The notes beneath the pieces are model-generated. The model was not told the DNA's origin, made no database searches, and saw only the letters and a list, made by a program, of their open reading frames with translations. Below are positions 1 through 11,289 of a stretch of 64,000 nt of DNA, one piece after another. Position 1 is the first letter of the stretch; each line of letters opens with the position of its first letter. Source of the stretch: Lithobates sylvaticus (taxonomy: Eukaryota > Chordata > Amphibia > Anura > Ranidae); contig CM053027.1 in NCBI GenBank assembly GCA_028564925.1, positions 239,606,715 through 239,670,714 on the forward strand, given 5' to 3'. The position numbers were made by a program, and so were the translations under genes.

Positions 1-775
1 TAGTGACTGAGGAGGTGGGTGGTAGTAAGCGATGAGGTGGGTGGTAGTGAGCGTGGGGGTGGTGTTGTGCATGGGGGTGGGTGGTGGTGTGCATGGGGTT
101 GGATGGTGGTGTGCATGGGGGTGTGTGGTAGTGAGCGTGGAGGTGGGTGGTAGTGACTGAGGAGGTGTGTGATAGTGACCGAGGAGGTGGGTGGTAGTGA
201 CCGAGGAGGTGGGTGGTAGTGAGCAGGAAGGTGGGTGGTAGTTAGCAGGAAGGTGGGTGGTAGTTAGCAGGAAGGTGGGTGGTTGTTAGCGTTGAGGTGG
301 GTGGTAGTTAGCATTGAGGTGGGTGGTAGTGAGCGTGAAGGTGGGTGGTAGTGTGCATGGGGGTGGGTGGTAGTGAGCAGGAAGGTGGGTGCTAGTGTGC
401 ATGGGGGTGGGTGGTAGTGTGCATGGGGGTGGGTGGTAGTGAGCGTGAAGGTGGGTGGTAGTGTGCATGGGGGTGGGTGGTAGCGTGCATGGGGGTGGGT
501 GGTAATGAGCAGGAAGGTGGGTTGTCGTTAGCAGGAAGGTGGGTGGTAGTTAGCAGGAAGGTGGGTGGTAGTTAGCAGGAAGGTGGGTGGTAGTTAGCAT
601 TGAGGTGGGTGGTAGTGAGCGTGCATGGGGGTGGGTGGTAGTGAGCAGGAAGGCGGGTGGTAGTGTGCATGGGGGTGGGTGGTAGTTAGCATGGGGGTGG
701 GTGGTAGTGAGCGTTGAGGTGGGTGGTAGTGTGCATGAAGGTTGTTGGTATTGACCATGGAGGTATTATTTAGTG
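1..775. repeat. 22-bp minisatellite, variant A
   Basis: Tandem array with a 22-bp period. The core GGTGGGTGGTAGTGAGCAGG recurs with substitutions (GTGAGCGTG, GTGTGCATGG, TTAGCAGG, GTGACCGAG) from the left window edge onward. The array is G-rich on the plus strand and almost free of T-rich words, so its complement is C-rich and has few stop codons. It probably continues beyond the left edge. It is homologous to the variant that follows: both share GGTGGGTGG and a GC-AGG box at the same spacing. Confidence 0.93.
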
Positions 776-2420
776 AGACAGTGTTTTTTTTGTAGTAAAC
801 AGGGAGGTGGTTGGTGGTAAACAAGGAGATGGGTGGTTGTGACCTGGTAGGTGGATGGGAGTGGGCAAGCAGGGATTTTGTAAGGCTGGTAATAGTAAGT
901 GAGCAGACTGGTGGGTGGGAGTGGGCAGGCTGGTGGTTGGGAGTGGGCAGGATGCTGGCAGGGAGTGGGCAGGCTGGTGAGTGGAAGTGGACAGGCTGGT
1001 GAGAGGAAGTGGGCAGGCTGGTGGGTGGGAGTGGGCAGGATGCTGACAGTGAGTGGTCAGAATGCTGGCAGGGAGTGGGCAGGATGCTGGCAGGGAGTGA
1101 GCAGGGTGGTGGGTGTGAGTGTGAAGGCTGGTGGCAGGGAGTGTGCAGGCTGGTGGGTGGGAGTGGGCAGGATGGTGGGTGGGAGTGGGCAGGATGGTGA
1201 GAGGGAGTGGGCAGGCTGGTGAGAGGGAGTGGGCAGGCTGGTGGTTGGGAGTGGGCAGGATGCTGGCATGGAGTGAGCAAGATGCTGGCAGGGAGTGGGC
1301 AGCCTGGTAAGAGTAAGTGAGCAGACTGGTGGGTGGGAGTGGGCAGGCTGGTGGTTGGGAGTGGGCAGACTGGTGGTTGGGAGTGAGCAGGATGCTGGCA
1401 GGGAGTGGGCAGGATGCTGGCAGGGAGTGGGCAGGGTGCTAGCTGGGAGTGGGCAGGATGCTGGCAGGGAGTGTGCAGGCTGGTGAGAGGGAGTGTGCAG
1501 GCTGGTGAGAGGGAGTGGGCAGGCTGGTAAGAGTAAGTGAGCAGACTGGTGGGTGGGAGGGGGCAGCCTGGTGGTTGGGAGTGTGCAGGCTGGTGAGAGG
1601 GAGTGTGCAGGCTGGTGAGAGCGAGTGGGCAGGCTGGTGGGTATGAGTGAGCTGGCGTGAGGTACTGAGCAGGATGGCAGGTGTGAGTGGGCAGGATGGT
1701 GGCAGGAAGTGGGCGGGCTGGTGAGAGGGAGTGGGCAGGCTGGTGGGTGGGAGTGGGCAGGATGCTAGCAGGGAGTGTGCAGGCTGGTGAGAGGGAGTGT
1801 GCAGGCTGGTGAGAGCGAGTGGGCAGGTGGGTGGGTATGAGTGAGCTGGCGTGAGGCACTGAGCAGGATGGTGGGTGTGAGTGTGAAGGCTGGTGGGTGG
1901 GAGTGTGCAGGCTGGTGGGTGGGAGTGGGCAGGATGGTGGGTGGGAGTGGGCAGGCTGGTGGCAGGGAGTGGGCAGGCTGGTGAGAGGGAGTGGGCAGGC
2001 TGGTAAGAGTAAGTGAGCAGACTGGTGGCAGAGAGTGTGCAGGCATGTGGCAGGGAGTGTGCAGGCTGGTGGGTGGGAGTGGGCAGGCTGGTGGGTGGGA
2101 GTGGACAGGCTGGTGGGAGGGAGTGGGCAGGCTGGTGAGACTAAGTGGACAGGCTGGTCGGTGGGAGTGGACAGGCTGGTGGGAGGTACTGAGCAGGCTG
2201 GTGTGAGATAATGAGCAGGCTGGTGGGTGTGAGCGGACAGGCTGGTGGATGGGAGTGGACAGGCTGGTGGGTGGGAGTTGTCATACTGATGGGAGTAAGT
2301 AATTTGACTGGTGAGTATGAGAGTGGGCAGGCTGGTGGTAGTGGGCAGGCTGGTGGGTATGAGTGTGCAGGCTGGTGTGAGGTACTGAGCAGGCTGGTGT
2401 GAGGTAATAAGCATGCTGAT
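776..2420. repeat. 22-bp minisatellite, variant B
   Basis: Continuation of the preceding array with the same 22-bp period but a different unit: GAGTGGGCAGGCTGGTGRG, alternating with GGATGCTGGCAGG and GAGAGG endings. About 75 units fit the length. A degenerate stretch at about 770-885 joins the two variants. Because 66 bp equals 22 codons, a stop-free frame persists on the minus strand across 594-2414. Its Pro/His/Ser/Thr-rich translation repeats every 22 residues and looks like nothing but the repeat, so I do not call a gene. Alternating higher-order runs of two unit types suggest growth by unequal exchange. Confidence 0.93.
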
Positions 2421-4682
2421 GTAACGGAAACCTGCGTTACATCAGAGGGGGCGGGGTCACCCGTAAATCACTGGGGAAGCCTGGGTTTTCCCTTGCGTCA
2501 GAGGGGGGCGGGGTCAGGTGACGGGTGACCCTGTCCTCCTCAGCTAAGACCTTATCAGGCTGTCGGGATTCCCGCAGTGTCTCCGGTGGAGACAGGATGC
2601 GCTGCCCTGGACCATCGGCAGAGATCACCCATCGCTGGACCCCGGAGAAGAGATCACCCATCGCTGGATAGCAAGAGTGGATTACCACCGCTGGAATGTT
2701 TTTTTTTTTTTTTAATAAAGGACTTTTTTTACCAACGGTGTCTGTGTGTTTTTTTTACAATTTCTTTTACACTTTCTTTGTGAAATGGGATTTGGGAGTC
2801 AGATTCCGATAAGCCCCCCGCCCGCAGACTCCCACAACCACCGGCCAGGGTTGTGGGGATGAGGCCCTTGTCCTCATCAACATGGGGATAAGGTGCTTTG
2901 GGCGGCTACCCCAAAAGCACCCTCCCAATGTTGAGGGCATGTGGCCTGGTACGGTTCAGGAGGGAGGGGCGCTCTCTCGTCCCCCCTCTTTTCCTGCGGC
3001 CTGCCAGGTTTCGTGCTCAGATAAAGGGTCTGGTATGGATTTTTGGGGGGAACTCCATGCCATTTTTTTTTTAAAATTTGGTGTGGAGTTCCCCTTAACC
3101 ACTTCAGCCCCGGACCAATTTGCAGCCAAAGGACCAGGCCCCTTTTTGCGATTCGGCACTGCGTCGCTTTAACTGACAATTGAGCGGTCGTGCGACGTGG
3201 CTCCCAAACAAAATTGGCGTCCTTTTTTTCCCCACAAGTAGAGCTTTCTTTTGGTGGTATTTGATCGCCCCTGCGGTTTTTATTTTTTGCGCTATAAACA
3301 AAAATAGAGCGACAATTTTGAAAAAAATTCAATATTTTTTTACTTTTTGCTATAATAAATATCCCCAAAAAATATATAAAAAAAAACATTTTTTTCCTCA
3401 GTTTAGGCCAATACGTATTATTCTTCTACAAATTTTTGGTAAAAAAAATCTCAATTAGCGATTATTGATTTGTTTGCGCAAAAGTTATAGCGTTTACAAA
3501 ATAGGGGATAGTTTTATAGTATTTTTATTAATATATATTTTTTTTTTACTAGTAATGGCGGCGATCACCGATGTTTATTGTGACTGCGACATTATGGCGG
3601 ACACATCAGACATTTTTGACACATTTTTGGGACCATTGTCATTTATATAGAAATCAGTGCTATTTAAATGCACTGATTCCTATGTAAATTACACTGGCAG
3701 TGAAGGAGTTAACCACTAGGGGCGGGGAGGGGCTAAGTGTGACGTGTTGTGTTTTTTTTTTACACAGTAGGGGGGCGTGGCTGTACGTCTGACGTCATTG
3801 ATCGGCTTTCCCGATGACAGGGAACAGCCGATCAATGACAGGCAGTGTAGGAAGCGCGGGGAGAGGTTTGTTTACACAGACCTCTCCCCGTTCTTCAGCT
3901 CTGTGACCCGATCGCGGGACACCAGCAGCGATCGGGTCCGCTGGTCCCGCGCCCGTTGTCACGGAGCTCCCGACCAGGTCGCGAGCGCGCCACCGCCGGC
4001 GTGCGAGCGACCCCACGGCTAGGCAATTAAAGGGGACGTATATATACGTGCTTTTGCCTAGCCGTGCCATTCTGCCAACGTATATGTGCAGGAGGCGGTC
4101 GGGAAGCGGTTAATATCCATACCAGACCTGAAGGGCCTGGTAATTGAATTTGGGGGGAACCGCACACTTTTTTTTTTTTTTTTTTATCAATGAATGTTCT
4201 CTGTATTACAGGGAGCCGACAATTCATTATAGCCGCGAGTGTTTTAAATGACTTTTTTTCCTGCAGAAATGACACTTTGTGCAGGGACAGTTCTAAGCAC
4301 AGGAAACATGCACCCCTTTACAGGCATACTATACACACCCCCAGGTACGAAATTTAAAGGAATATTACACTTTTATTGTTTCACTTTAAGCATTATTAAA
4401 ATCACTGCTCCCGAAAAAACGTCAGTTTTTAAAACTTTTTTTTTGCATTGATACATGTCCCCTGGGGCAGGACCCAGGTCCCCAAAAACTTTTTATGACA
4501 ATAACTTGCATATTAGCCTTTAAAATTAGCACTTTAGATTTATCCCATAGACTTTTACAGGGTGTTCGCGGCTTTTCGAATTTGCCGCGAACACCCCAAA
4601 TTGTTTGCTATTCGTCGAATGGGCGAACAGGCAATGTTCGAGTCGAACATGAGTTCGACTCAAACTCGAAGCTTATCCCTAT
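2421..4682 (+). mobile_element. K element, copy 1 (Harbinger-like by inference), split by a TTAA element
   Basis: This copy carries the words CATCAACATGGGGATAAGG, a GGCATGTGGCCTGGTACGG box and TCCATACCAGACC, all of which recur in inverse orientation at 52320-52700. The sequence runs up to GGAGTTCCCC at 3094 and resumes after 4113 with TATCCATACCAGACC, so a separate element (3095-4113) interrupts it. The right part, 4560-4680, has the paired words GGGTGTTCGCGGC and GCCGCGAACACCC plus TTCGAGTCGAACATG, which form hairpins. No protein is encoded in this copy. Assignment to Harbinger rests only on the MADF frame of the second copy and is tentative. The left limit is approximate. Confidence 0.5.
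3095..4113. mobile_element. TTAA element A (non-autonomous, about 1.0 kb)
   Basis: The element begins TTAACCACTTCAGCCC and ends GGGAAGCGGTTAA, so short inverted ends sit directly against a TTAA on each side. That matches the TTAA target choice of piggyBac and Kolobok elements; which of the two cannot be decided here. It carries a module shared with eight other places in the window (AGAGCTTTCTTTTGGTGGTA, a block ending GCGCTATAAACAAAAATAG) and inverted GC-rich words near 3800-4010 such as GATCGGCTTTCCCGATGA. It has no coding capacity. The copy at 43282-44284 is its sister. It inserted into K copy 1. Confidence 0.8.
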
Positions 4683-6120
4683 ACTGAAGTCAAGGTATTA
4701 CGGTAGCAGGTCAACACCACAAAATAGGCTTATTTGCAGACGACGTGGTCCTCACCCTCACAAGTCCAAAATTCTCACTAGCAGCGGTATAAAACATAAT
4801 TAATACATTTAGTAACATCTCCTACTACAAATTAAATGCTAATAAATCCACTGTTTTACCGATCAACATTTCCAAGTCATCATTAGAGACCCTAAAAACA
4901 CAATTTTCATTCTCCTGGACAAAAGGCAAATTAACTTACTTGGGGATTACCCTCGCGTCCCCTTCGACTAATACAGATAAAGCTATCTTTCTACCTCTTA
5001 TATAGACAGTATCACAGGACATCCTACAAATGATTAAACTAGAATTGAACTGGCTAGGCCGTATTGCAGCGTTTAAGATGATGATCCTGCCTAAAATCCT
5101 TTACCTTTTTAGAACAATTACTATCAATATTCCACCTGGCTTCTTCCAAAAACGTAATTCCCTTATTAAAAATCTTATTTGGCAAGGGAAGATACCAAAA
5201 ATAGCATTTTCTACACTACTAAAACCAAAAAAACTAGGGGGAGTGGGCCTACCAGACGTGGAATCTTACCATAGGGCAGTAATACTGGAACAAGTGCATG
5301 CATGGTTTGATTCCATCTCTGACAAACAATGGGTTTCCTTGGGGAAGGCATCTACTGAATCCCTGGACCCTGTTTCCCTTCTTCTGGCAACCAGAACACA
5401 CTTACCAGTAAATATTCCCAATCTCCCTGCTATTCAAGCTTTGGCAAACGCTTGGAATAGAAGTCATAGCAACTATAGGAAAAAAAAACTATAAATATTT
5501 AAATTATTCCCCCGACTCCGGTCTTATAATATGTAATACCTTCTATTAAAATAAGACAATGGATCTCTAACAAGGTGCACGCTATTAAAGACATTGATAT
5601 ATAAAATCCAATAGACAGACACTATGAAACACTGCAAGTGAAACACTAACTTCAGAAAAATTACATAAGGTTTATAGAAGTTAACGAAGAAATATGGCAT
5701 GAACTCCAAGCTAAACCCTTTAAAAAAGGAGGAATTTCTAGACTATACGCACATCTTCAACCAGATGATAATAGTCCTAAAACTCCTATGCTAACATGGG
5801 AAAAAGACCTCAGTACCACTTTCAGCCGCTTAGAATGGAACAAAGCCAGAGAAATCACATTTAAGGCATCCAGATGTGTTAACCATTGGGATAATTTCCA
5901 TAAAATAATAAATAGAAGTTATCTTATTCCCCTCAAACTATCCAGAATATACTCTGACTCGAAAGAGGATTGTTGGGGAGACTGTGGTGACAAGAAGGGG
6001 TCTATGTTCCATGTGTTTTGGGGATGTAGATGCCTACGTAGCTTCTGGAATGGTATATTTTCCCTGATTTCCGGAATCACAGGATTTTTCATCTCCCCTG
6101 CACCTGAAATGGCCCTCTTA
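4683..6120 (+). pseudogene. L1-type LINE ORF2, reverse transcriptase end and C-terminal part (L1-a)
   Basis: The translation shows the end of an L1 reverse transcriptase: FADD at 4733-4744 (the catalytic YADD position), a YLGI block, then RIAAFKMMILPKILYLF at about 5065-5115 and KKLGGVGLPD at about 5230. These correspond to the conserved thumb/connection region of L1 ORF2. Around 5960-6035 a cysteine/histidine cluster (CWGDCGDKKGSMFHVFWGCR) matches the L1 C-terminal segment. Several stops and frame changes break the reading frame (for example in-frame stops near 4792 and 5005, and a degenerate stretch at 5490-5710). The 5' part of ORF2 and all of ORF1 are absent, so this is a 5'-truncated copy. 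It is cut at 6120 by the Ngaro-like element and resumes near 11290. Confidence 0.85.
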
Positions 6121-6429
6121 CATGGGACAGCACAAAGGACCCACCACCATAACTTAACTGATATAAATAACTAAATAAATAAATAAAGAGACACCACAAA
6201 TTCAAGTTTTGGCATAAAACTGGCCACGGCATTTATTAAGGGGTTATCCAATATAATAATAATCACACAAAACTTTAATCTTAAAATTCATAACCATAAA
6301 TATTTAATTTATTAATATCCCGTAGTCCATCCAGAACTGAACTGGATGACAACCCCAACCGCTGAAAGCCACTCAAACTGGAGTGGCTGAAGCCCCCCCC
6401 CCCCCAAAAAATGCCGTGGCCAGTTCGAT

Positions 6430-7034
6430 CATGTTTTGTAGACCCAACAGAAAGATGTCCAAGCCAACATCGGAAAGGTGTACAAAATCAACACGGTAAA
6501 GAAACCTTCCAGGTCAGTATGACGGTAAGAAAGACCGCCTTGATAAACAACTAGATTGTGAATAGTTCTATTCACTCTCTTCCTAATTTTGTCTACATAG
6601 TGGAGATCACTAAATTCCGACCATAAAAGTCTGGGCACCATTTCCGAAAAAACGAAAATGGTGGAAGGAAATAACAACTTAAAAGCAAAGAAATCCCTCT
6701 TCATTTCACAGATTAGATCCCAAGTTTTTACCTTGCCCAGGTCGTTGCCCCCAACATGCAAGACAATCACATCAGGAGAAGGCCACTGAAATAATAGTAA
6801 AGTTAACTGATCCTTAACACCTTTCCATTGTAATCCCCTGACCCCCCACCATAGAACCAGAAATTGTCTCTCATGCAAACCAATATTGGCATTTCCATTC
6901 TTGCTGGAAGCTCTGCGACTGGCCCAAAATATAAAGGAATGTCCTATTATCCAAACAACTCGCTTGGCAGGACCTAAGAAAAATTTAACAATGAGAAGGT
7001 CAGGACGAACATATAACTTAAATCTATTACTATC
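6430..7034 (-). pseudogene. SGNH-hydrolase-like domain fused behind the tyrosine recombinase
   Basis: The recombinase frame runs on without a stop into a segment with VVWIIGHSFIFWASRRA (a GxS nucleophile block in GHS form), DVIVLHVGGNDLG (the GxND block III) and a later Tyr-Arg-His-Thr-Asp region where block V would fall. These are the hallmarks of SGNH/GDSL esterases. Such hydrolase domains are known in some Ngaro elements and in CR1-type LINEs. The role in the retrotransposon cycle is not established. The fusion to the recombinase in one frame is seen directly; enzymatic activity is not implied. Confidence 0.7.
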
Positions 7035-7906
7035 CCAACGCCCCAATTGCTTTAAACCATCATCAGAAAAACCTAACAGTTGAGCCTCTGTAGCTGCCCC
7101 AATTCTAAAAGAATGAGAAGAAAATTGAAAACGAGAAAGGTTGAGACGTTTAAGACAAGAAGACAATACAGAAGAAAATTGAAAACTAGTTAAAGGGGAG
7201 AGGTCAACATGTATAAAAAAACGAACCAGGAAATTGAGGACGTAAAGCAAGATATTGTGAGACCCGGAATACCGGGCAGATTAATTGAACAGGGGCCCTA
7301 TAAAGTGTCAAAAACAACCTTTACCAAACTGATCCCTCTTGGATCGGCGAATAAAAACCTTAACCGAATCCCCTGAAACAGAAATATCAGAAAAAAGAAG
7401 AAAAGCAGAAGTAAATTTATTAGGGGCCGTGAATTCCCCAAGCCGAAAAGCACCAAAAATGTCAAAACAAACGCTGTTCTGAACAGAGAAGTCTCAAAAG
7501 GAGAGAAACAAACAGACTCCAGGGCAGACATAAGTTTAACCAATAGCTCTGTAGAAATAGGGCGTCTACCATCCACCGCCGGATAGGATCTCTTAAGACC
7601 TTTCAACATCTGTTTCACTGGAAAAAAAGAATTCAAAGCAGGTAGGCCCGAGAGCTTCAGAAAGAAAGAGGCCCCTGCCACAATTTTATTAACCGAGGCA
7701 GGGCTAAGTTACGCTTGGATTAGAGAAGAAACAAAGCTTAAAGCCATATGCACACTAACAGATTTGTCCGGAAAGTTGGAATCTGCGCAAAACGAGCGCC
7801 AACGAAACCATGCCTGGGAGTACTCTTCCCAAGTTTTGGGAGCGATGGAACGTCTGATAGTGTCCTCGATCAATCCCATATGAGGCCCCAGAGAAATTCT
7901 GGGCAA
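7035..7906 (-). pseudogene. tyrosine recombinase of the Ngaro-like element
   Basis: The N-terminal core-binding part contains TIRRSIAPKTWEEYSQAWFRW (abbreviated TIRRSIAP...YSQAW), which resembles a recombinase SAM-like domain. The catalytic end contains HSFRIGAAT (the HxxR box) followed by LKQLGRWDSNRFKLYVR, where GRW and the terminal Tyr are the expected catalytic residues. This identifies the integration enzyme of a DIRS-order retrotransposon, which joins a circular DNA intermediate to the target by site-specific recombination instead of an integrase. Confidence 0.82.
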
Positions 7907-9330
7907 GGGAAACCTTCTGCATCTGCCTCCAGAGCGAGTTCCCGAAACCTCTGAAACTGCGAACGAGATAAGGAATCGGCAATTCCATTAGTGCTACCTG
8001 GAAGGTGTCTTGCCTTCAACCAAATGTTATAAGTCATACATTGTAAAACAAGGAAACAGAGTAGTTTGATCACAAACTCAGATTTGGAAGATAAACAGTT
8101 CACAGCATATAACACACCCTTGTTGTCAGTATGTAGTACCACTCGCTTATTTTGAAAGAATTCTTTCCAAATAGTGATAGCCACCACTACTGGAAATAAT
8201 TAGAATAAAACAAAATTTCTGAGGATATCTGGAGACCTCCAAGAAGCAGGCCATTCTTTAGAACACCAATGACCATTGAGGAAAGCACCAAAACCAACCG
8301 AACCGGATGCATCGGTGAACAGGCGAATGTCAAAATCTGTAATGAAGTCGCTCTGCCAGTCCGTGCAACCGTTAAAACCGATCAAAAATTGCTCCCATAC
8401 TTTCAGGTCTTCCTTAATGGGTCGAGTAATAGTGACATGCGAAAAGTTTTTTTTTAAACCCCTGGTGGCCAGAGCAAAACGACGAGAAAAAATTCTAGCT
8501 ATTGGAATAACCCTAGCTGCAAAAGCAAACAATCCCAGTAAGGACTGAACGTCCTGCAACAGAACCCTGCGTTTAGCCAGACATTTCTGTATAACCAATC
8601 TCATCTTGACTACTTTTTCCATGGGCAAACGAAATTCCATGGCACCCGAGTCAATTGTGATGCCAAGGAATTCGATCACTGTCACTGGACCCACAGTTTT
8701 TTCATGTGCTAAGGGAATGCCAAAAGATTTGCACATGGTGAAAAAACCATGCAACATTGTAGAACAAATTGGAGCAGTAGCGGGGCCTATAAAAAGGAAG
8801 TCATCCAGATAATGGATGGCGCCACCCTGGGGGAATTTTTGTGACAAAACCCATTGCAGAAAAGTCGAAAAGGCCTCAAAATAACTGCATGACTTAGAAA
8901 AAACCCATCGGCATACATTTGTCAAAATAAAATTGCTCTTCAAAAGAGAAACCCAGCGAATTGAAACCCGCTGGGTGAACTGGCAAGAGACGAAGCGCTG
9001 CTTTGATATCCGCCTTTGCCATAAAAGCAGCTTTCCCAAATTGCCTCAACAGTGTAAGAGCATCGTCAAAGGACGCATAAGACACTGTTGCTTCAATCCC
9101 AGCAATTTCATCATTCAAAGAACACCCCTGAGGGAAGGATAAATGATGAATTAGCCGAAATGAGCATGGCTCCTTTTTTGGAAACAGGCCCAAAGGGGAT
9201 AATCTGAAATTGACAAACGGAGGGGTAGGAAATGGGCCAGCAATCCTGCCGTCCTGTAATTCTCTAAAAATCTTTTCCCGAACAATATCAGGGTGAGCAA
9301 AAACAAAACGCAAGTTTTTTACTGGAAGAC
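7880..9330 (-). pseudogene. reverse transcriptase and RNase H of the Ngaro-like element
   Basis: The reverse transcriptase is recognisable by YASFDDALTLLRQFGKAAFM and KADIKAALRLLPVHP (the palm aspartate block, about 9010-9110), CMPMGF, and HYLDDFLFIGPA near 8795-8830 (the catalytic DD). RNase H follows with LFTDASGSVGFGAFL near 8275-8320 and VVLHTDNKGVLYAVN near 8090-8130, ending in a PGSTNGIADSLSR block near 7975-8010. This set is characteristic of DIRS-order elements and distinct from the gypsy-type RT seen at 54-56 kb. It is part of a broken fossil. Confidence 0.82.
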
Positions 9331-11036
9331 AACCAGTTTGTACCTGCAGTTTGACAGAAATCTGCATTGAGAATCATTGTATGCAAAACACAATCCTTTA
9401 CGAAAAGTCGATTGAACTGGTGTTGCCGGGGGCCTCTCAGTAAATTGAGGCCTCTGTGGCAACATCAGGTTAAGCCACAAACCAACATCCTTAACTCCCC
9501 AACGAAGAGATGGGTGAACCGACAGCTTGTGCCTGAAACTTTCATCATAGCTAAACCATGCGACAGCACCAAAATGACAGTATGCTTCTGGAACTATATC
9601 CAAATGTTGAAATAATCCTGAACATTTGTCAGGAAAACGTTCACCCATCACAGAGGCAAATATACAAAATGCCTGAAGCCAGTTCTGAAAAGTCCTGGGA
9701 ATTGCCCTCCTCCTATCCTCCTCAGATCTGTCATCCAATTTTTTCTCAGATTTCAATAAAAACTCTTTAGAAGATGGGAGCAATGATAAAATATCTATGA
9801 ACTCCCCACGCCATATTTTTCATTTGACTGAAATAGATAAATGAAATCCCAGAGGGGATAAATCGCAGGGGAGTGCCTCTTTAAAACAAGATTCAGCCAC
9901 AGTGGTCTTAATAGGAAACTGAGGTAAAGAATTAGGCATAGAAACACACACAGACGGATTAAGATTATCCATAATAATATTCTTATGCAAAGGGTTAATA
10001 CTTACTGCACTGGCGGGGTTAACCTGTGAAAAATTATCATTAACTGGTAAATTCAATGTATTCAATCCACCGCCATTCCATACATTACCAATATTAACAG
10101 GTTCACTAATTCTTTTAAAGAGGAAGTAAAGCCTCTGTAAAAAAAAAAAAAAAAAGACACCCTGCAAGGCAAAGGCATAATGAGCTAGTATGCATAGCAT
10201 ACTAGCTCATTATGAAAAACTTACCTGAAAACGAAGCCCCCGAAGCCGTCCTTATCTTCCATCTTCCTCGCCGCCATGCAGGGCCGGAGTGACTTCCGGG
10301 TCTCGCCGCTCCAGCGCTATCATTCGCTGGAGCGGCGATGACGTCACTCCCGCGCATGCGCACGAGATCGGCATATTGCCGTGAGAGCGGCATATGCAGT
10401 GCGCCCTCAGTGCGCCTGCGCGCCGCTGTCTACGGCGCATGCGCCGTAGACAGCGATGCCTTTTCATCGCTAAATATCTCCTAAACCATGTAGGTTTAGG
10501 AGATATTTATTGGACCTACAGGTAAGCCTTAATCTAGGCTTACCTGTAGGCCAAAGTCATGTGGAAGGGTTTACTTCCACTTTAAGTACATTGGCTAAAG
10601 AACCAACAACTTTACCCAATTCTATTATATTAAAATCATTTCTCTCACCATCATTGTGATCCACGCTGACAGACTGCCCAGATGTAGGAACCTCACTTGA
10701 CATGCCTGCAACAGCTATCTGAGGAGATTCCATCCTGGCTCTGTCATCAGAGTGTGACCTTGCCTGCTTCGATTTTCCTCTCACAGGAGAAGAGGGAGAA
10801 TCTTCCATTCTCAACCTCTTCCCCCTGTTACCTTTGCGACCTCTTTTCTGACCAGCAGATGGAGCCTCCTGACTGACATTCTCCATTACCTCAATGGGAG
10901 CAGTCTGAGCATGCTCCACAGCTAGCGCTGACACAGCAGGGACTGCGTCCTCCTCCAAACACCTCGGCAGACACTCCTCCCCTCCACAGCTCTCCGCTTT
11001 GTGGATTAGCCGGCGAAGTAGTTCCTCCATCCTCAC
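9330..11036 (-). pseudogene. gag-like region of the Ngaro-like element
   Basis: The first part (about 10586-11036) is a hydrophilic Lys/Arg-Ser-rich segment with an RKGNRGKRLRMEDSP stretch. The latter part (about 9330-10110) includes a region ending in a cysteine-containing segment (CFAYNDSQCRFLSNCRYK) typical of the C-terminus of Ngaro/DIRS gag-like proteins just ahead of reverse transcriptase. A 471-bp TTAA element (10115-10585) interrupts it. The assignment rests on position and the cysteine segment, not on a recognised capsid fold. Confidence 0.55.
10115..10585. mobile_element. TTAA element of serial hairpins inside the Ngaro-like gag region
   Basis: A 471-bp insertion bounded by TTAA, with inverted ends (TTAAAGAGGAAGTAAA and TTTACTTCCACTTTAA). 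Its body is a series of hairpins. 10176-10193 pairs perfectly with 10197-10214 (18-bp arms, 3-nt loop). 10304-10316 pairs with 10325-10337 (13-bp arms). 10426-10453 is a perfect 28-bp palindrome centred on GCATGC. 10472-10487 pairs with 10493-10508 (16 bp), and 10515-10529 with 10536-10550 (15 bp). An A-run at 10139-10155 lies near the left end. It has no coding capacity. Confidence 0.85.
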
Positions 11037-11289
11037 AGGTACCGCTGAGCAGCGCAGGGGGGTCAGTTCTCTTCAGGGGTCTCCACAGGCAGTGAAATGA
11101 GCGGGAAAGCCGCCGGCTTAAATAAACACACCCCAGCTCAATCCCGCCCGATTTAGCCAATGGCAACCTGTTGCTATGCCTCAATCAAACCTGCCATAAC
11201 CTAGGGCAACTCAATACCATTAAACAGAGAGGGGGGGCGCAAAATTGGTACCGCCCTTTGTACTGTCCCATGAAGCCCCGCATGAACGC

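Larger units (their letters stand above)
6121..11272 (-). mobile_element. Ngaro-like tyrosine-recombinase retrotransposon, fossil (DIRS order)
   Basis: On the minus strand the order is gag-like region, reverse transcriptase/RNase H, tyrosine recombinase, then an SGNH-hydrolase-like domain. The element lies inside L1 ORF2 without a visible target duplication, as expected for recombinase-driven insertion. The outer ends form an 18-bp inverted repeat with one mismatch: CATGGGACAGCACAAAGG at 6121-6138 and its complement at 11255-11272. Just inside the left end, TGGCCACGGCATTT (about 6233) pairs with AAATGCCGTGGCCA (about 6406), which may be part of the terminal structure. A TTAA element has inserted into the gag-like part. 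The copy is broken, with several interruptions, and is moderately old. Ngaro is inferred from the reverse transcriptase; inverted ends are more usual for DIRS. Confidence 0.75.

Noticed and set aside
594-2414. 606-codon minus-strand open frame, Pro/His/Ser/Thr-rich
   Set aside because: It coincides with the 22-bp minisatellite and its translation repeats every 22 residues. The frame is open only because the repeat lacks stops.
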